A stretch of DNA of 64,000 nt from Gibbula magus (Eukaryota > Mollusca > Gastropoda > Trochida > Trochidae), in assembly GCA_936450465.1 (NCBI GenBank), contig OW388290.1, positions 27,021,457-27,085,456 of the forward strand, in the 5' to 3' direction. A program made the position numbers and the translations under genes. Shown here in pieces: positions 11,496-22,970 of the stretch. The stretch's first letter is position 1; every line of letters begins with the position of its first letter. Below the pieces are notes generated by a model. It ran no database searches and was not told the DNA's origin. It saw nothing but the letters and a program-made list of their open reading frames with translations.

Positions 11496-12414
11496 CGTTT
11501 TGAAAGTTTGGAATTTACGTTTAATCGGCATGTTCATGTTTTGATCATAATAAATTTACCAAAATCAGTAACAGATTCATTTTCTGCCTTAAGAAATCAT
11601 CAGATTGTTCTTTGACGTGTCTCAAGTGTCTGCAAACTGAGCATTCAGTAAAATTCATGATTGATTTACTACATTTTCAGAAATGGCAAGACAGCACTTA
11701 TCACTTTATGAAATGCTTGTAATAATCTTATTTAAATGCCTAATGTATCCTATGGACAGTAAATAGTATTGTGGACGATTTGTTGGAATTATAATCACAA
11801 CTATTTAGATATTTAGTTTGAAATAGTAAATTTTACTTCATGATTGTTTATATGTGCAAAGAACTTCGAAGTACGGGAATCCTCTTGGGAACTTGTTAAA
11901 GACGGTAAGGTAGAGCACGTAAGAAATCTCCTTTTTAAGTCTTCTGACTGTTTGATGATATATCAAGATTACCACTGGTACATATCTCACCTATCTGCTA
12001 TATTTAAAACTAATCCTAATTTACTTAAACTGAAGACCAATTTCCATGTGGTCCTGGACTCGATGAAATATTAATTGCATGATTAGGGCTATCACAGATG
12101 GGCATAACCTAATGTAATAAATTGAAACATAGGATAACTGTTTTAATGCCAATTTTACATATCCATTTACCTTAAATTTACTTACAATTGTAAATGTTGC
12201 ATCTGTACCAGCTTTTCATCTAAATGCTTGTTCTGTTAAATCATTTTTAATATTCAAACATATTTAATTTCTGTCATACACATGCGCTTTCATCCTTTGC
12301 TTTTTATCATGAATACGAGATGGGATTAACTTGACATCAAATGACATACACACGTAATTTCAGAGAAGTCTTTAAAAAAAGAATTGATTTTATGATAAGT
12401 GTTCACAATAAACT

Positions 12415-12760
12415 GCAGTGGTGGCTGATATATTGATTAGAGGCATATCTCATAGATACTTGCCTCTTTATGGCCAGCTAAGATGATAGTACTTGTCTTT
12501 TACAATGTGTTGGATCTAAGTTAAGACAATGGTTATCGAAACATAAGTGGATAAACATAGGCAAGGATTTCGTCCTTCTGGCTTCCTTTCCCATTTACGA
12601 TTTACTGCAAATCGATAAAGCACTGCAGAAAATGATCTTATAAGGCTATAATTTGCTCCGATCAAGCCATTAAAGGAAAGGAAGATTTATTCATGGAAAA
12701 GTAAACATTGTGAATGGTCTCATTGGCCGTTTGTTATTTTTGCATGTTGTGTTTTATACT
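12415..12760 (+). other. CE5 conserved element, copy A
   Basis: The motifs in order are TGATATATTGATTAGA, CTTGCCTCTTTATGGCCAGC, TAAGATGATA, TTGGATCTAAGTTAAGA, GGATTTCGTCCTTCTGGCTT, CTTTCCCATTT, AATCGATAAAGCACTGC, GATCAAGCCATTAAAG and ATGGTCTCATTGGCCGTTTG. TTTATGGCC resembles posterior Hox/Cdx sites, but this is only a motif resemblance. Related copies lie at 37190-37500 and 40360-40680. Confidence 0.65.
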
Positions 12761-12849
12761 TTTTGTGTGTTGACAATGGGTCTTCGTAATTTAATATGAA
12801 ACTTCTACATACTTAGTTTGTGTGCATTGGTTGGAGAAGTGATATTGAA

Positions 12850-13210
12850 AATGAATTGTTAGAGATGAAGTTACCAAGTCGAAAACATTCTTTAACAGTA
12901 AGCTGGCATCAAAAACATTCGTTTCGCTTTTCTTATGGCATTTTAAATACGAACCAGCGAAGCAAACATCAGCATTTAGAGGCTGCCACATATTACAAAT
13001 TATTCATGATTCTGATTGTCATTTGCTGAAGAAGAATTACAATTTGTTAATCCGTTCACGAATTGTATTTTGTGGTCTCAATATCATCTTGGTATTTACA
13101 AAAAGATGCGAATAAAACATTAGAACGTTGCGGAAGGTGTGCACGGATTTGAAATGATCAAATATTCATATCAAAGATGGTGAAGATACAATTAACAAAA
13201 TTGCATAACG
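12850..13210 (+). other. CE6 conserved element, copy A1
   Basis: The motifs are CATTCTTTAACAGTAAGCTG, TAAATACGAACCAGCGAAGC, GAGGCTGCCACATATTACAA, ATTATTCATGATTCTGATTG, AATCCGTTCACGAATT, GGTGTGCACGGATTTGAAAT and CAAATATTCAT. It is repeated at 19345-19690 (A2) and 40725-41010 (B). Short ORFs on both strands are not shared between copies. Confidence 0.7.
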
Positions 13211-14584
13211 TTTTACCCGTTGCTGCTTTTCAAAGTGTTTCTTTTTAAGAAAGTGATTAAAATGGCTTGATTTAATTCCTAAAAGAAATCATCAAGCGTT
13301 CCATCCATCACTTGCAGTTGGAAAAAATTAGAGTGAAAGCGTTAATTCAAAGCTTTGCAGAAAACTGATAAAATGAGGACGGTCACGAAGAGGATGTTTC
13401 TTGTATATACTGAGCATTGCGTGATGACGTTTCACCAGAAATGTGTGATTTTGTGTATAATGTAAGATATTATTACATTGTAAGAATTGGGTACTTTCCA
13501 ATTAATTCGTGATATGTTGTATATTGTTTTTATGTCGAGTAATGTAACGAATAACTACATTGGATTGTAAGAAATACTGACAAAGAAAGAAATGACACAA
13601 CACAAAGAATAACATTATAATTGCTATTTTCTCTACTGAGAATCAACAATCTGAATGCGAGGATATATGTTGATAAGATAGGGAACCAGTACACGGTACA
13701 TGGCCGTAAATAGTAATGTACACTAGTTCTACTTTTCATTTACATGTAACGGTAATTTGTCATTCTGATGAATTGATAAGTATGGTAAATTAAGGACATT
13801 TATTTCACGACGTAAATGAGAGGATTTTAATTTTAATTTAAATTATTATTACACAAATAAAACGTTGGTCATTGTGCCATTATGATTAATTTAAGTAAAA
13901 ATTTCACGACCTCACATTGTTTTAAAAATAAATACAATATTTGAAATGGCAGTGGGGATTCCCTTGTTACCAATTAATAATATTTAAAGGCAGTTATAAT
14001 GTAATCACGCGATAATTGTATATGCAGTTTTATCCAAGAAACAATATCATTTTAGATATATTTCATTGATATGCTTATAAGTGGAAAACATACATTTTAT
14101 ACCGTAAATAAAATTATGTTATCTGAAATATAAACATGATTTATATTCAAAAGGGTCTATGAAATGAATTGTTTTTACATTTACTTTTGAACATATGCTT
14201 CGGCAACTATTATCACAGATTTACAAACCTGACTACGGACAGATGACAGACAGGCCGACCGAAATGTGCGGTTTTGTTAGTCTATCAAATAAAAATGAAA
14301 AAAGATAATGCCATCGTGTCTAATCATGTCTAATGTCTTTGTGATGATTTTCTGATGTTTGTTGAAAAAGGGATGATATAATACCAAAAAAAAATGGACA
14401 AGCCGCGAAATCATTTCCATCAAAAAAAGGATGGCAATACTATTGATTCCATGATCCTATCCTATCGGCCTTTTTAGTCAAACACTCTTTATTCAGCTTT
14501 AAAACTACATCGTTTGTACATGTCAGCATGTGGAAATAACGGGACACGTTTGATTGCTCCAAGGTAATATTTTACTCTTTAAGT

Positions 14585-14925
14585 AATGATGGTACTATCA
14601 CTATGTAAATGTCTAAGAATACTGTTTTAGACATAGAACAAAACATAATATCAGACAGGACAAAGCTTCTGTGTTGAGTACGAAGCATGGCATGCAGCAA
14701 AAGTAAGTTTGAGAAAACTAAGAAGAATATGGTCAGCATTGCAACATCCATACAGTTTTGACAAACGTCTTCCTTTTCTTTGTCATTTCACCGTGACACT
14801 ATTGCAGACAAGAAGTGATTTCATTCCACCTAATGTGATTAGGTAATCCATGACAAAAGGCATCAGAGGAAATTACAAGAACAAGAAATGTTTCACTGTT
14901 ACAATAAAATCAACTAATTGGAGTC
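14585..14925 (+). other. CE7 conserved element, copy A1
   Basis: The motifs are TATCACTATGTAAATGTCTA, AGAATACTGT, AACAAAACATAATATCAGAC, ACGTCTTCCTTTTCTTTGTC, ATTTCACCGTGACACTAT, AGAAGTGATTTCATTCCACC, TAATGTGATTAGGTAATCC and GGAAATTACA. Shared with 21410-21720 and 41440-41790. Confidence 0.7.
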
Positions 14926-15234
14926 TTTCTGCTTTTTGTCATTTGTGAAATAAATGATAGGGCATAGGAAAGTCAAATGTGGTTATGACATGGATTTTCG
15001 CAACTTAATAACTGGCAGTAACAGTATTATGTATTGCACCTATCCATACATACAGGGCGCTATTAATCCTTGACTCAATTGACATTTTATCATACAAATT
15101 ACCCTGTCACAATTAAGATATCAAGTTTTATTGTTTGTCCTTTGTCAATTGTCACATCGATTGCAAACTGCGGATAAGAACCAATTTTTGACGTTTTGGC
15201 ATTGAAATACATCAGGGCCATTAAACTAGATGTC

Positions 15235-15490
15235 AATAGACCGCATAGACAGGCCTCTTCTACAGTGTGTTCTTGTGTCCTCTAATCTCAACTTCTGATA
15301 GTGATCCAATGTATTGTTGTCTCTCATCATGTACTGTGGTTGTGATAAGGCGGCTAACTATCATTGACGAGACATAATTTAAAATGGCCAATACTTTGTT
15401 CAAATAAAGCTATCCGGAAGAACGACTTGGAAAATTTATAGCTACAGCAGCATGACAATTATGTTGAAAGCAGTTGAAACACCATATACT
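15235..15490 (+). other. CE1-like element, older paralogue in unit A
   Basis: A diverged relative of CE1. It keeps TTGTCTCTCATCATGT, AATGGCCAATACTTTG, a TTTATAGCTACAGCAGCATG string and ACAATTATGTTGAAAGC in the same order and spacing class as CE1. Its closest match is 42700-42945 in unit B. The array's units therefore contain an internal, older duplication of the same element. Confidence 0.6.
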
Positions 15491-15559
15491 TCTCGGTCAC
15501 TCTATATAGGTAAAATTGTCGAAAACCTGATTACTGAAAACCTTATATACATAGGTGCT

Positions 15560-18130
15560 TTCTAATAATGCACATATTTACTGTAAATCCACATTTGCAT
15601 GATTTATCTTGGCTGGAGATCTAAAATATATGTTTTCTCAAGTAATCAATTATTAACAATTTTGTGACAATACCTTAAATTGCTTTGAATTAGCTAAGAA
15701 TGTACTTACAAATACAGGCGAAATATCTGAAGTCTCCTTCCGAATGATCTGATTGAAATGAGAAACCAACAAGAAAAGCCTTTAAAAAGGCAAGCTTGGG
15801 GCACCTGGGTAGATGTAGTGTATGGAACGTGAGGCGGTGATTTGTTAGTGGGAGGTGATTCCAGGTGAATATGGGTGCTGGATATGGATTGGATGGATGT
15901 CCGACAATGTATGATGAAAGCGTTGAGGAAGAACATACAATTAAGGAAGGAAGTATTGCGTGAGGAAAAGCTGAAGGAGTAATTCTATATTCTATTCTAT
16001 ATGTCGGTTTAGCTAGTTTTGTATCGGAACCTTCAACAACTGTATGAAACCTTATCTTAATAATTTCACTTCAAGTAACATATGCAAATTTAATTTCACA
16101 TTGTCATTAATAAGAATTCCTCGCATAACTATATCGTTACATTTTGAATTATTTTTGACATTACAAAGGTTGGCGTAAGACCTACTCGTGTAACATCTAA
16201 CAGGTGACGTGAGCTTGCATACACATGTATTACCTGAGATAAGTTTTACTCACTCATTCTCAATGAAAGTCAGTGCACAAGTAATATATCCATTTTACAA
16301 AATTTGAAAGTTTGCATAAGAAGTCCTGATTGGTGTTGTCCGATAGTCCTCTCCAAACATCATAACATGTCAATATAATTTATTTTGAAGAATTTTCTGT
16401 AACAAATTAGAGCCTAATTAACTATTAACATAGGATTTGAATGTTATATATATTTGTCTTAATGTCTAGATCAAGTGTTATTTGTTAGAAATTTATAGAC
16501 GGGCATTTTAATTGTTTTAAAACTTTTTATTTATTTTTTTAATGATTTATTTTCTCTCCTTAGAATTACCCTTTGTATCCTACGCTTTGTATAAATAATG
16601 CAAATCACATGTTTACAGTCAATTATCACAAAGACCTCGATCGGATGTATTATTCCAAAAAAGTATCACCGAAAGGATTCGGACTTGTTCTAACCCTAAG
16701 GACAAAATGTAACTGGAGTTCCAAGACAGCAACCAACCAACGCACAACACAAAACAACACTGTGTGTTATCATATCAATGTAAAGCTCTCAAACAAATAT
16801 GTCAATTTACCGTGTGGCGATTAATCTTTTAATTTTTAGATTTTTAATCTATGGAGACCAACTCTATTACATTGCCTTCGCTAACTCGACATCAGCAAAA
16901 TTTTGGAAAAGTAGGTCAGTGGCTATGTTTGATTCGTTTCATCGGCATATACACCGACCAAGTGACCGGAGTACATGCACCGTTCTGAAGCCAGGCTTAA
17001 AGTTAACAAGTGTATCGGCGTACAAACAGAAAGACGTCATCATCCCTCAAACTAGCTTAAATTAACATGTCATTTAAATGAGAAAACTTTAAAAAAAATT
17101 ACTTCCAAACATGAATTGACATTTTGTTAACGTGTTAGGCATTGTTTTAAAGAACCAGTATTATTCTTAAATAAATCACTTCGTCAAAGTATCTAGTTGT
17201 CAAATACAAAGTCAAAGAAAATATAGTTATTAAATGTCGCATGGATAGCATTTGTAAGTCATTATACGCCACCTTCGCCTGTCATTTCAAAACAGAGCAT
17301 TCGGATTACGCCTTAGGCGTACGCCGGTTTCACCATTTTCGGCGGCGTATGCCGTGTGTTGCGCCGGGTTCCGAATCAATCATAACCAGTAAACTGTTAA
17401 CCAAATGGAACGTAGTTTCCGATTCTGGAATGCCAAATAATGTACTTAACTTATAGAAAAAGCGCTTTGTTACTTGTGATATTGATTTGAATTGCAGATT
17501 ACAAGTTTATCATTGATTCTAATGAAACATTGAAGAACAATTCTATCTATGTGACAAATATTGATAATCAAAATCCACATTTGTTTGTGCCAATTATTTC
17601 GGATTACCCACAATGTCACGTGGTTCATAATTTGCTACAGCTTTGGTCATTGGTCAATAGAATTTCAAAGATACTAAGACAACGCATATCATTGGCTGAT
17701 GGTTCTATTTGAAAATTCCAACAGTATAAAGGGAGAAATTCACCTTATTACTGCTTGGGGCGTATGCGCCCCAAGCAATAACCCCTCCCACTGAACCATC
17801 CCCTCCCAACGTTTAATTGAAGAACAGGTGTCTCCATTCCCCTAAACCTTTGACTTCTTATTAGTTGAAACAAGAGACCTAGTAGCTATGTATTGTAGTC
17901 TCCCCTCCCCAAATACACTTCCCCACTCCACATATTATGCACCGATACCCTAGCACAGAGCTCTGCCTACACTCAAAATATATTTTCAAAACGCGAACCT
18001 TTAGGCAACCCATGAAGTTTGCCTGTCATTGAGAAGATATTTTATCTACAACATGACATGTGATAAATAATTTTCATAATGGAAAATATGGCAATACAAC
18101 CTTGTATGCAGATCATCCATCGTATCAATG
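15560..18130. other. Unit A-specific stretch without recognisable genes
   Basis: The stretch lies between CE1-like A1 and the GTAT microsatellite. It holds four ORFs of 60-88 residues (16573-16824, 16799-17065, 17241-17456, 17530-17712) and one on the minus strand (15706-15936). None has a domain I recognise and none has a counterpart in B. The 17270-17380 part is unusually CpG-rich (CGGCGGCGTATGCCG). A perfect hairpin at 17753-17776 is listed separately. Confidence 0.5.
17753..17776. other. Perfect 10-bp-arm hairpin
   Basis: GCTTGGGGCG-TATG-CGCCCCAAGC is a perfect inverted repeat with a 4-base loop. The stem can extend into the flanking TTACT/AATAA bases with a mismatch. It stands at the left of a pyrimidine-rich, locally GC-rich patch (17780-17960). 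Confidence 0.9.
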
Positions 18131-18174
18131 CCAATGAATCCTCATTATATGAACTGTGATTGCTCACACGCATG

Positions 18175-18274
18175 CATGTATGTATGTACATACATTGTAT
18201 GTATGTATGTATGTATGTATGTATGTATGTATGTATGTATGTATGTATGTATGTATGTATGTATGTATGTATGT
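18175..18274. repeat. (GTAT)n microsatellite, unit A
   Basis: About 20 or more uninterrupted GTAT units. ORFs with IHTY or CMYV periods on either strand (18042-18293, 18128-18337, 18160-18357) are artefacts. A TATG microsatellite lies at the equivalent place in unit B (43131-43272). Confidence 0.98.
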
Positions 18275-19344
18275 ATATTTCCAAGAGAATCACAGTTGTT
18301 CATAACATACATTCAAGCAATATTATGCATTTATTAATTGAAATGGTAATGTTTTAGTAGCATTTGTAGCATCAGCACATATCTTTTCATATAAATATTT
18401 CTTGCCGTTAAATTTAAAAAATAATTTGACTTTTTTGAGTACTTCATTTAGGAAGTCCTATTGTGAATTTAGTTATTCTGATGTATTAAATGTGTAAGCT
18501 AATCACATCAATAAGAATTAAACAGTAACATAGAACTACATAGCGGAAATTACAGATGGAAATACATGATCGAAGTGAATTAGTAGTGTTTTATTAAATA
18601 TTGCATGTTCCAACTCATTAACCCTCATGAAAAGATCAATGCCAATTGTCAATTATATAGCCATGTTTGTTTGCACTGTAAAAGTGCCTAATTCCGCTAA
18701 TGACAATTTCTCTGCAGGTAGTGCGAAATATTAACGAAAACATTTAAAATCTGCTTTGGTCTTAATGTGTTTTCCTTCTCTATTATCAAAATGATATGAC
18801 TTACAACAGTCAACAATCCGTAAAGTAGGATGACTGTAATTTGCCAAAATATTGTTTTCTTTTTCAAGAGGATTTTAGGAAACATGTGTATTTTGTCAAC
18901 AGAGATTTGACACTTCTCAATGTTTATGTCAATCAAGTAATTAACACATTAACACACATTTAAGTAATTTAGTCGAGGTTATTTTCACAGGATTTTCCCC
19001 GAGCAATATACTGTGTTTAATAAATTTTCCCCATAGTACTAAGAGACGGCGATATACATCACTTAACGTAATGGTGTAGTTAAGACTAGGTATATCATTG
19101 GAACTGTTTACATTCTCAATGCACCATAGTCATTATCTGCTAGTAATAAGTATTCACTGAATACAAATTTCTCTTTAATATCACAACACAGAACCGTTTA
19201 TTTAGAGGATTACGTCTAACGGTGATTGCTTAAGGAAGCAATATTTTATGCATTCAATATAACATACTTGTTACATAGTATAAAGCGTAGTCGCTATACT
19301 GTTACACTCCAAGTTGATTACTATTTTTCACAGTGAGAGATGAA

Positions 19345-19690
19345 ATGATCAAGTCGAAGAAATTCTTTAACAGTTAGCTGGAATTAACAACTTATGTTTC
19401 ACTATTCTTACGACATTTAAATACGAACCAGCGATGCAAACATGAACATTTGGAGGCTGCCACATATTACAAATTATTCATGATTCTAATTCTTTTATGT
19501 TGAAAGAGAAATACAATTTGGTAATCCGTTCCCAAGTTCTATTTTGTTGTCTAAATGTAATTTTGGTATTTTCACAAAGGTGGTAATACAACATTATAAA
19601 ACATTATGGAGGGGTGCACAGATAGGAAATGAGTAAATATTCATAGAGATATGGACAATTTATAAAAATGCATTATAAGTGCTTCATTTA
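19345..19690 (+). other. CE6 conserved element, copy A2 (internal duplication of unit A)
   Basis: Second copy within unit A, about 6.5 kb after the first. It shares TTCTTTAACAGTTAGCTGGA, AAATACGAACCAGCGATGCA, GGAGGCTGCCACATATTACA, AATCCGTTCCCAAGTTCTAT and GGGGTGCACAGATAGGAAAT. Together with CE7 at 21.4 kb it shows that a multi-kilobase part of A was duplicated. Confidence 0.7.
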
Positions 19691-20119
19691 AAGAAATTGA
19701 TTACAATGGCTGAGGTTAATTACTAAAATAAATAATCATCAGTCGATCGATCATTTGCAAAGCTTTAATTCAAAGGTTTGTAGAAACCTGTATTTGTGAA
19801 AATTGAAAGTGAATAAAATGAGGACCTACACAAATTGCAAATTATGTTGTTGCTTACCTGCACCGGGCATATGTCGACTGATATTTCACTGTAATTGTGT
19901 AATTTTGTTTATGATTAAATATATAAATGCCATGTAATAACTAGGCATTTATTGCTGTGAATATTGATACGTGAATTCCCTTTGTTAACTTACTTTGTTA
20001 ACTTCAGAGGTCGATCTGGACAAACAACTACTGTGAGAAAACTCCATGGCGACATTATAAAGTCATTTCATAGAGGTTTCAGATATTGAAAGACTCTATT
20101 CCGCGTGTTCGAGATATAT

Positions 20120-21140
20120 GTCTAGTTGTCCCCCACCGCAACGCGGAACGGGGGACTATGTATTCAGCGGCGTCCGTCCGTACGTACGTCCGTCCGTCCG
20201 TACGTCACCTTTCTTGTTTACGCGATATCTTATGAAGCGTTGCATCCAAACTCTTCATATTTGATGTCTGCCTACATTGTTGGAAGACGCAGACGCCAGT
20301 TAATTTTGGTGACCTTGGCCTTATTTTCAAGGTCACCACGACACTTTGACCACTTTTTTAACTCTTGTTTACACGATATCTCATGAAGCGTTGCATTCAA
20401 AGTCTTCAAATTTGGTGTCTGCCTACATTGGGGAAAGACGCAGACACCAGTTGATTTTGGTGACCTTGACCTTATTTTCAAGGTCACTACTACACTTTGA
20501 CCACTTTTCGAACTCTTGTCATCACCATTTATTATGACCGGTTGGACCCAATGTTTTTAAATTAGGTGTCAGCCTACATTGGGCAAAGACTCAGATACCA
20601 GTCGATTTTGGTGACCTTGACCCTTTTTCAAGGTCACTGCGACACTTTGACCACTTTTCAAAATCTTGCTTACTCGATATATCATGACCGGTTGGACCAA
20701 ATTTTTTCAAATTTGGTGTCAGTCAACATTGGAGGATGACGCAGACACCAGTCGATTTGGTGACCTTGACCTTATTTTCAAGGTCACCTCTACACTTTGA
20801 CCACTTTTTGAACTCTTGTTAAAGCGATATCTCATGAGATGTTGCATCCAAAGTCTTCAAATTTGGTGTCAGCCTACATTGGGGGATGACACACACACCA
20901 GTAGATTTGGGTGACCTTGACCTTATCTTCAAGGTCACCACAACACTTTAACCACTTTTAGAACTCTTATTAACACAATATATCATGAACCCAAGCACCC
21001 AAAGTCATAGAATTTGCTGATCATCATGTCACGTTTTACCAGTAATGCAATATACTCAGTAGCTCCAATGATGTGTCTTACTAACTCAATGTCACCGGCG
21101 GGGGACATTGCCATGTTAGTGGCAAACACTTGTTCATAAA
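20120..21140. repeat. 150-bp satellite block (5 units) with paired TCAAGGTCA half sites, inside a bounded element
   Basis: The left boundary carries GTCCCCCACCGCAACGCGG and a short CGTC/CGTA run. The right boundary carries CACCGGCGGGGGACATTGCC. Between them, a palindrome of the type GGTGACCTTGACC...TCAAGGTCACC starts at 20308, 20459, 20610, 20759 and 20910, giving a period of 149-151 bp. Each unit also has TTTGACCACTTTT and the CTTCAAATTTGGTGTC string. The B unit has no such block at the matching place. ORFs at 20126-20386, 20272-20487 and 20346-20537 are artefacts of the repeats. Confidence 0.9.
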
Positions 21141-21409
21141 TAATTCTATCAGTTTTGAATATATGCTTAGGAAAACAATTATCACAGACCTACACACCTG
21201 ATTACGGAATGATTGACAGACAGACAAACAGACCGAACATCTAGGACACTATGTTAGTATATATAATAAAGAAAGGAACATACTATTGATATATTTTAAA
21301 ATAAAACCTTTCTTTCTAAAAAAAAGGACATCCTATTGGTCTAGTTGTCATGATTCCATGTTCTTATCTATGCTCGCTTGATGGTACATATGTAATGCGT
21401 CCATGTCTA

Positions 21410-21720
21410 ATGATAGCAATATCACTATGTAAATGCCTCAGAATACTGTGTTGGATTTAGAACAAATCATAATAGCAGACAGGGAACATCATCTGCGTTG
21501 AGTACGAAACATTGCATTTATTAGACAGGCATTCACTTTTATTAACGTCTTCCTATTCTTTTTCATTTCACCTTGACACTATCACAGATAGGAAGTGTTT
21601 TCATTCCAACTAATGTGATAAGGGAATCCGTGAAAAAAAGGGCATCAAAGGAAGTTACAGGAAAAAGATATTTTTCACTTTTACAATTAGATCAAATAAC
21701 GTGAGTAGTTCTGCTTGTCA
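21410..21720 (+). other. CE7 conserved element, copy A2
   Basis: Follows CE6 copy A2 by about 1.7 kb, as CE7 A1 follows CE6 A1; here the 150-bp satellite at 20.1-21.1 kb lies between. It shares ATCACTATGTAAATGCCTCA, AGAATACTGTGTTGGAT, CACCTTGACACTATCACAGA and CATTCCAACTAATGTGATAA. Confidence 0.7.
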
Positions 21721-21789
21721 AATAAATCAGAGAGCATGCTAGCACGTTGATGAAAGTCCAAGTTATAACTGACCTTAAAATCACCTGCA

Positions 21790-22970
21790 ATATCAATGTT
21801 CTATCTAAAAAATAAAAGACTCTTAATGAATTACAGTTAGTAATCGATATATACCAGAAAGAAGTTATACATAATTTTCAATCTAAATAAATAATAACAC
21901 ATGTTAATTATTTGGCCTTTAAATAGAAAGACAAACAAAGGAATCAATATATATTTCAGTTTAGTTTCACTTTTGAAATGTGATGTGCATAACATGCGGG
22001 CTTTATAAATGTATCTAGCTGTCACTAATGTTCGTTGTAGTCGTTAAAATCAAAATATATTTACAAAACTCACTATGAATACATACATCCCTCTTGTTCT
22101 AACACATCCTTTACAGTTATCATTCTTTCATTAGTGCACATACATGGTGGGTCCTGTTGTAGGTGTAATGTTACCTAAGTAAAATATTTTAATCAATATG
22201 AGTAATAGATACATACCTTTAATAATGTTTACCCCACAATTGAGATTAGATTCACTTGTAACAGACAATTGGGAGCACAACTCATATAATACTGCTTGCA
22301 ATTTGACCACCATCTAATAACATTAATTAATTGGAAAGCAAGCAAGAAAACTATAAGTAAAATCATCATCAAAATAATTGATTGTTTATACTTACTTTTT
22401 AAAAATTGCACTGGACTATATGCAAAACACCTGATATCATTGATTAGTGTATGATAAATGGTAATTAAATAGCCTTAACGTGTTAGCATACATCCACATA
22501 ACACAAATCATATTGTGGAGTCATGATAAGCAATGTGTAATGGAACATATATTATCACCTCAACCTACAGTTAGTGATAATAGAAAAAGGGGGTATTTTC
22601 GGACAATAGCTTTACAGGAAATACTCAAACCAATGCATCATATTAGATAAAAATGTAATATTTGAAAATAACCTAATAAGAAAAATGCACTAATTTAGTT
22701 AGTGATTGATAACACCATTTCGTATTGTGCGTCAATGACTGTGAAACTCTGAAAAAGAAGATCCTGACAATTCGCAATCAATCTCTGCCTAAAAATAACT
22801 GACAACATTTTGTTCATTATCGCAGTCTCTCCTCAGACAATTACATTCTACTTGACTGAAGCTTCTAACACGTTAAGAATCAAATTATTCAGTAGCAATG
22901 AATTATATCTAACACCATTCCTCAATTTAGAAATTGGAACTGTAACTGAGAAAGTGTGTTGTGCAAATTA
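21790..22970. other. Second-half conserved stretch, unit A
   Basis: Aligns in patches with B 41.85-42.16 and 43.5-44.4 kb, for example AAACTCACTATGAAT, ACAGTTATCATTCTTT, CAATGCATCAT and AGATC-TGACAATTCGCA-TCAAT. Several short minus-strand ORFs here are not shared with B. I see no gene. Confidence 0.5.

Noticed and set aside
18042..18357. ORFs with IHTY or CMYV repeats
   Set aside because: Translation of the GTAT microsatellite.
20126..20537. Three overlapping ORFs of 63-86 residues
   Set aside because: Produced by the 150-bp satellite, whose period is close to a multiple of three. Not maintained across units.
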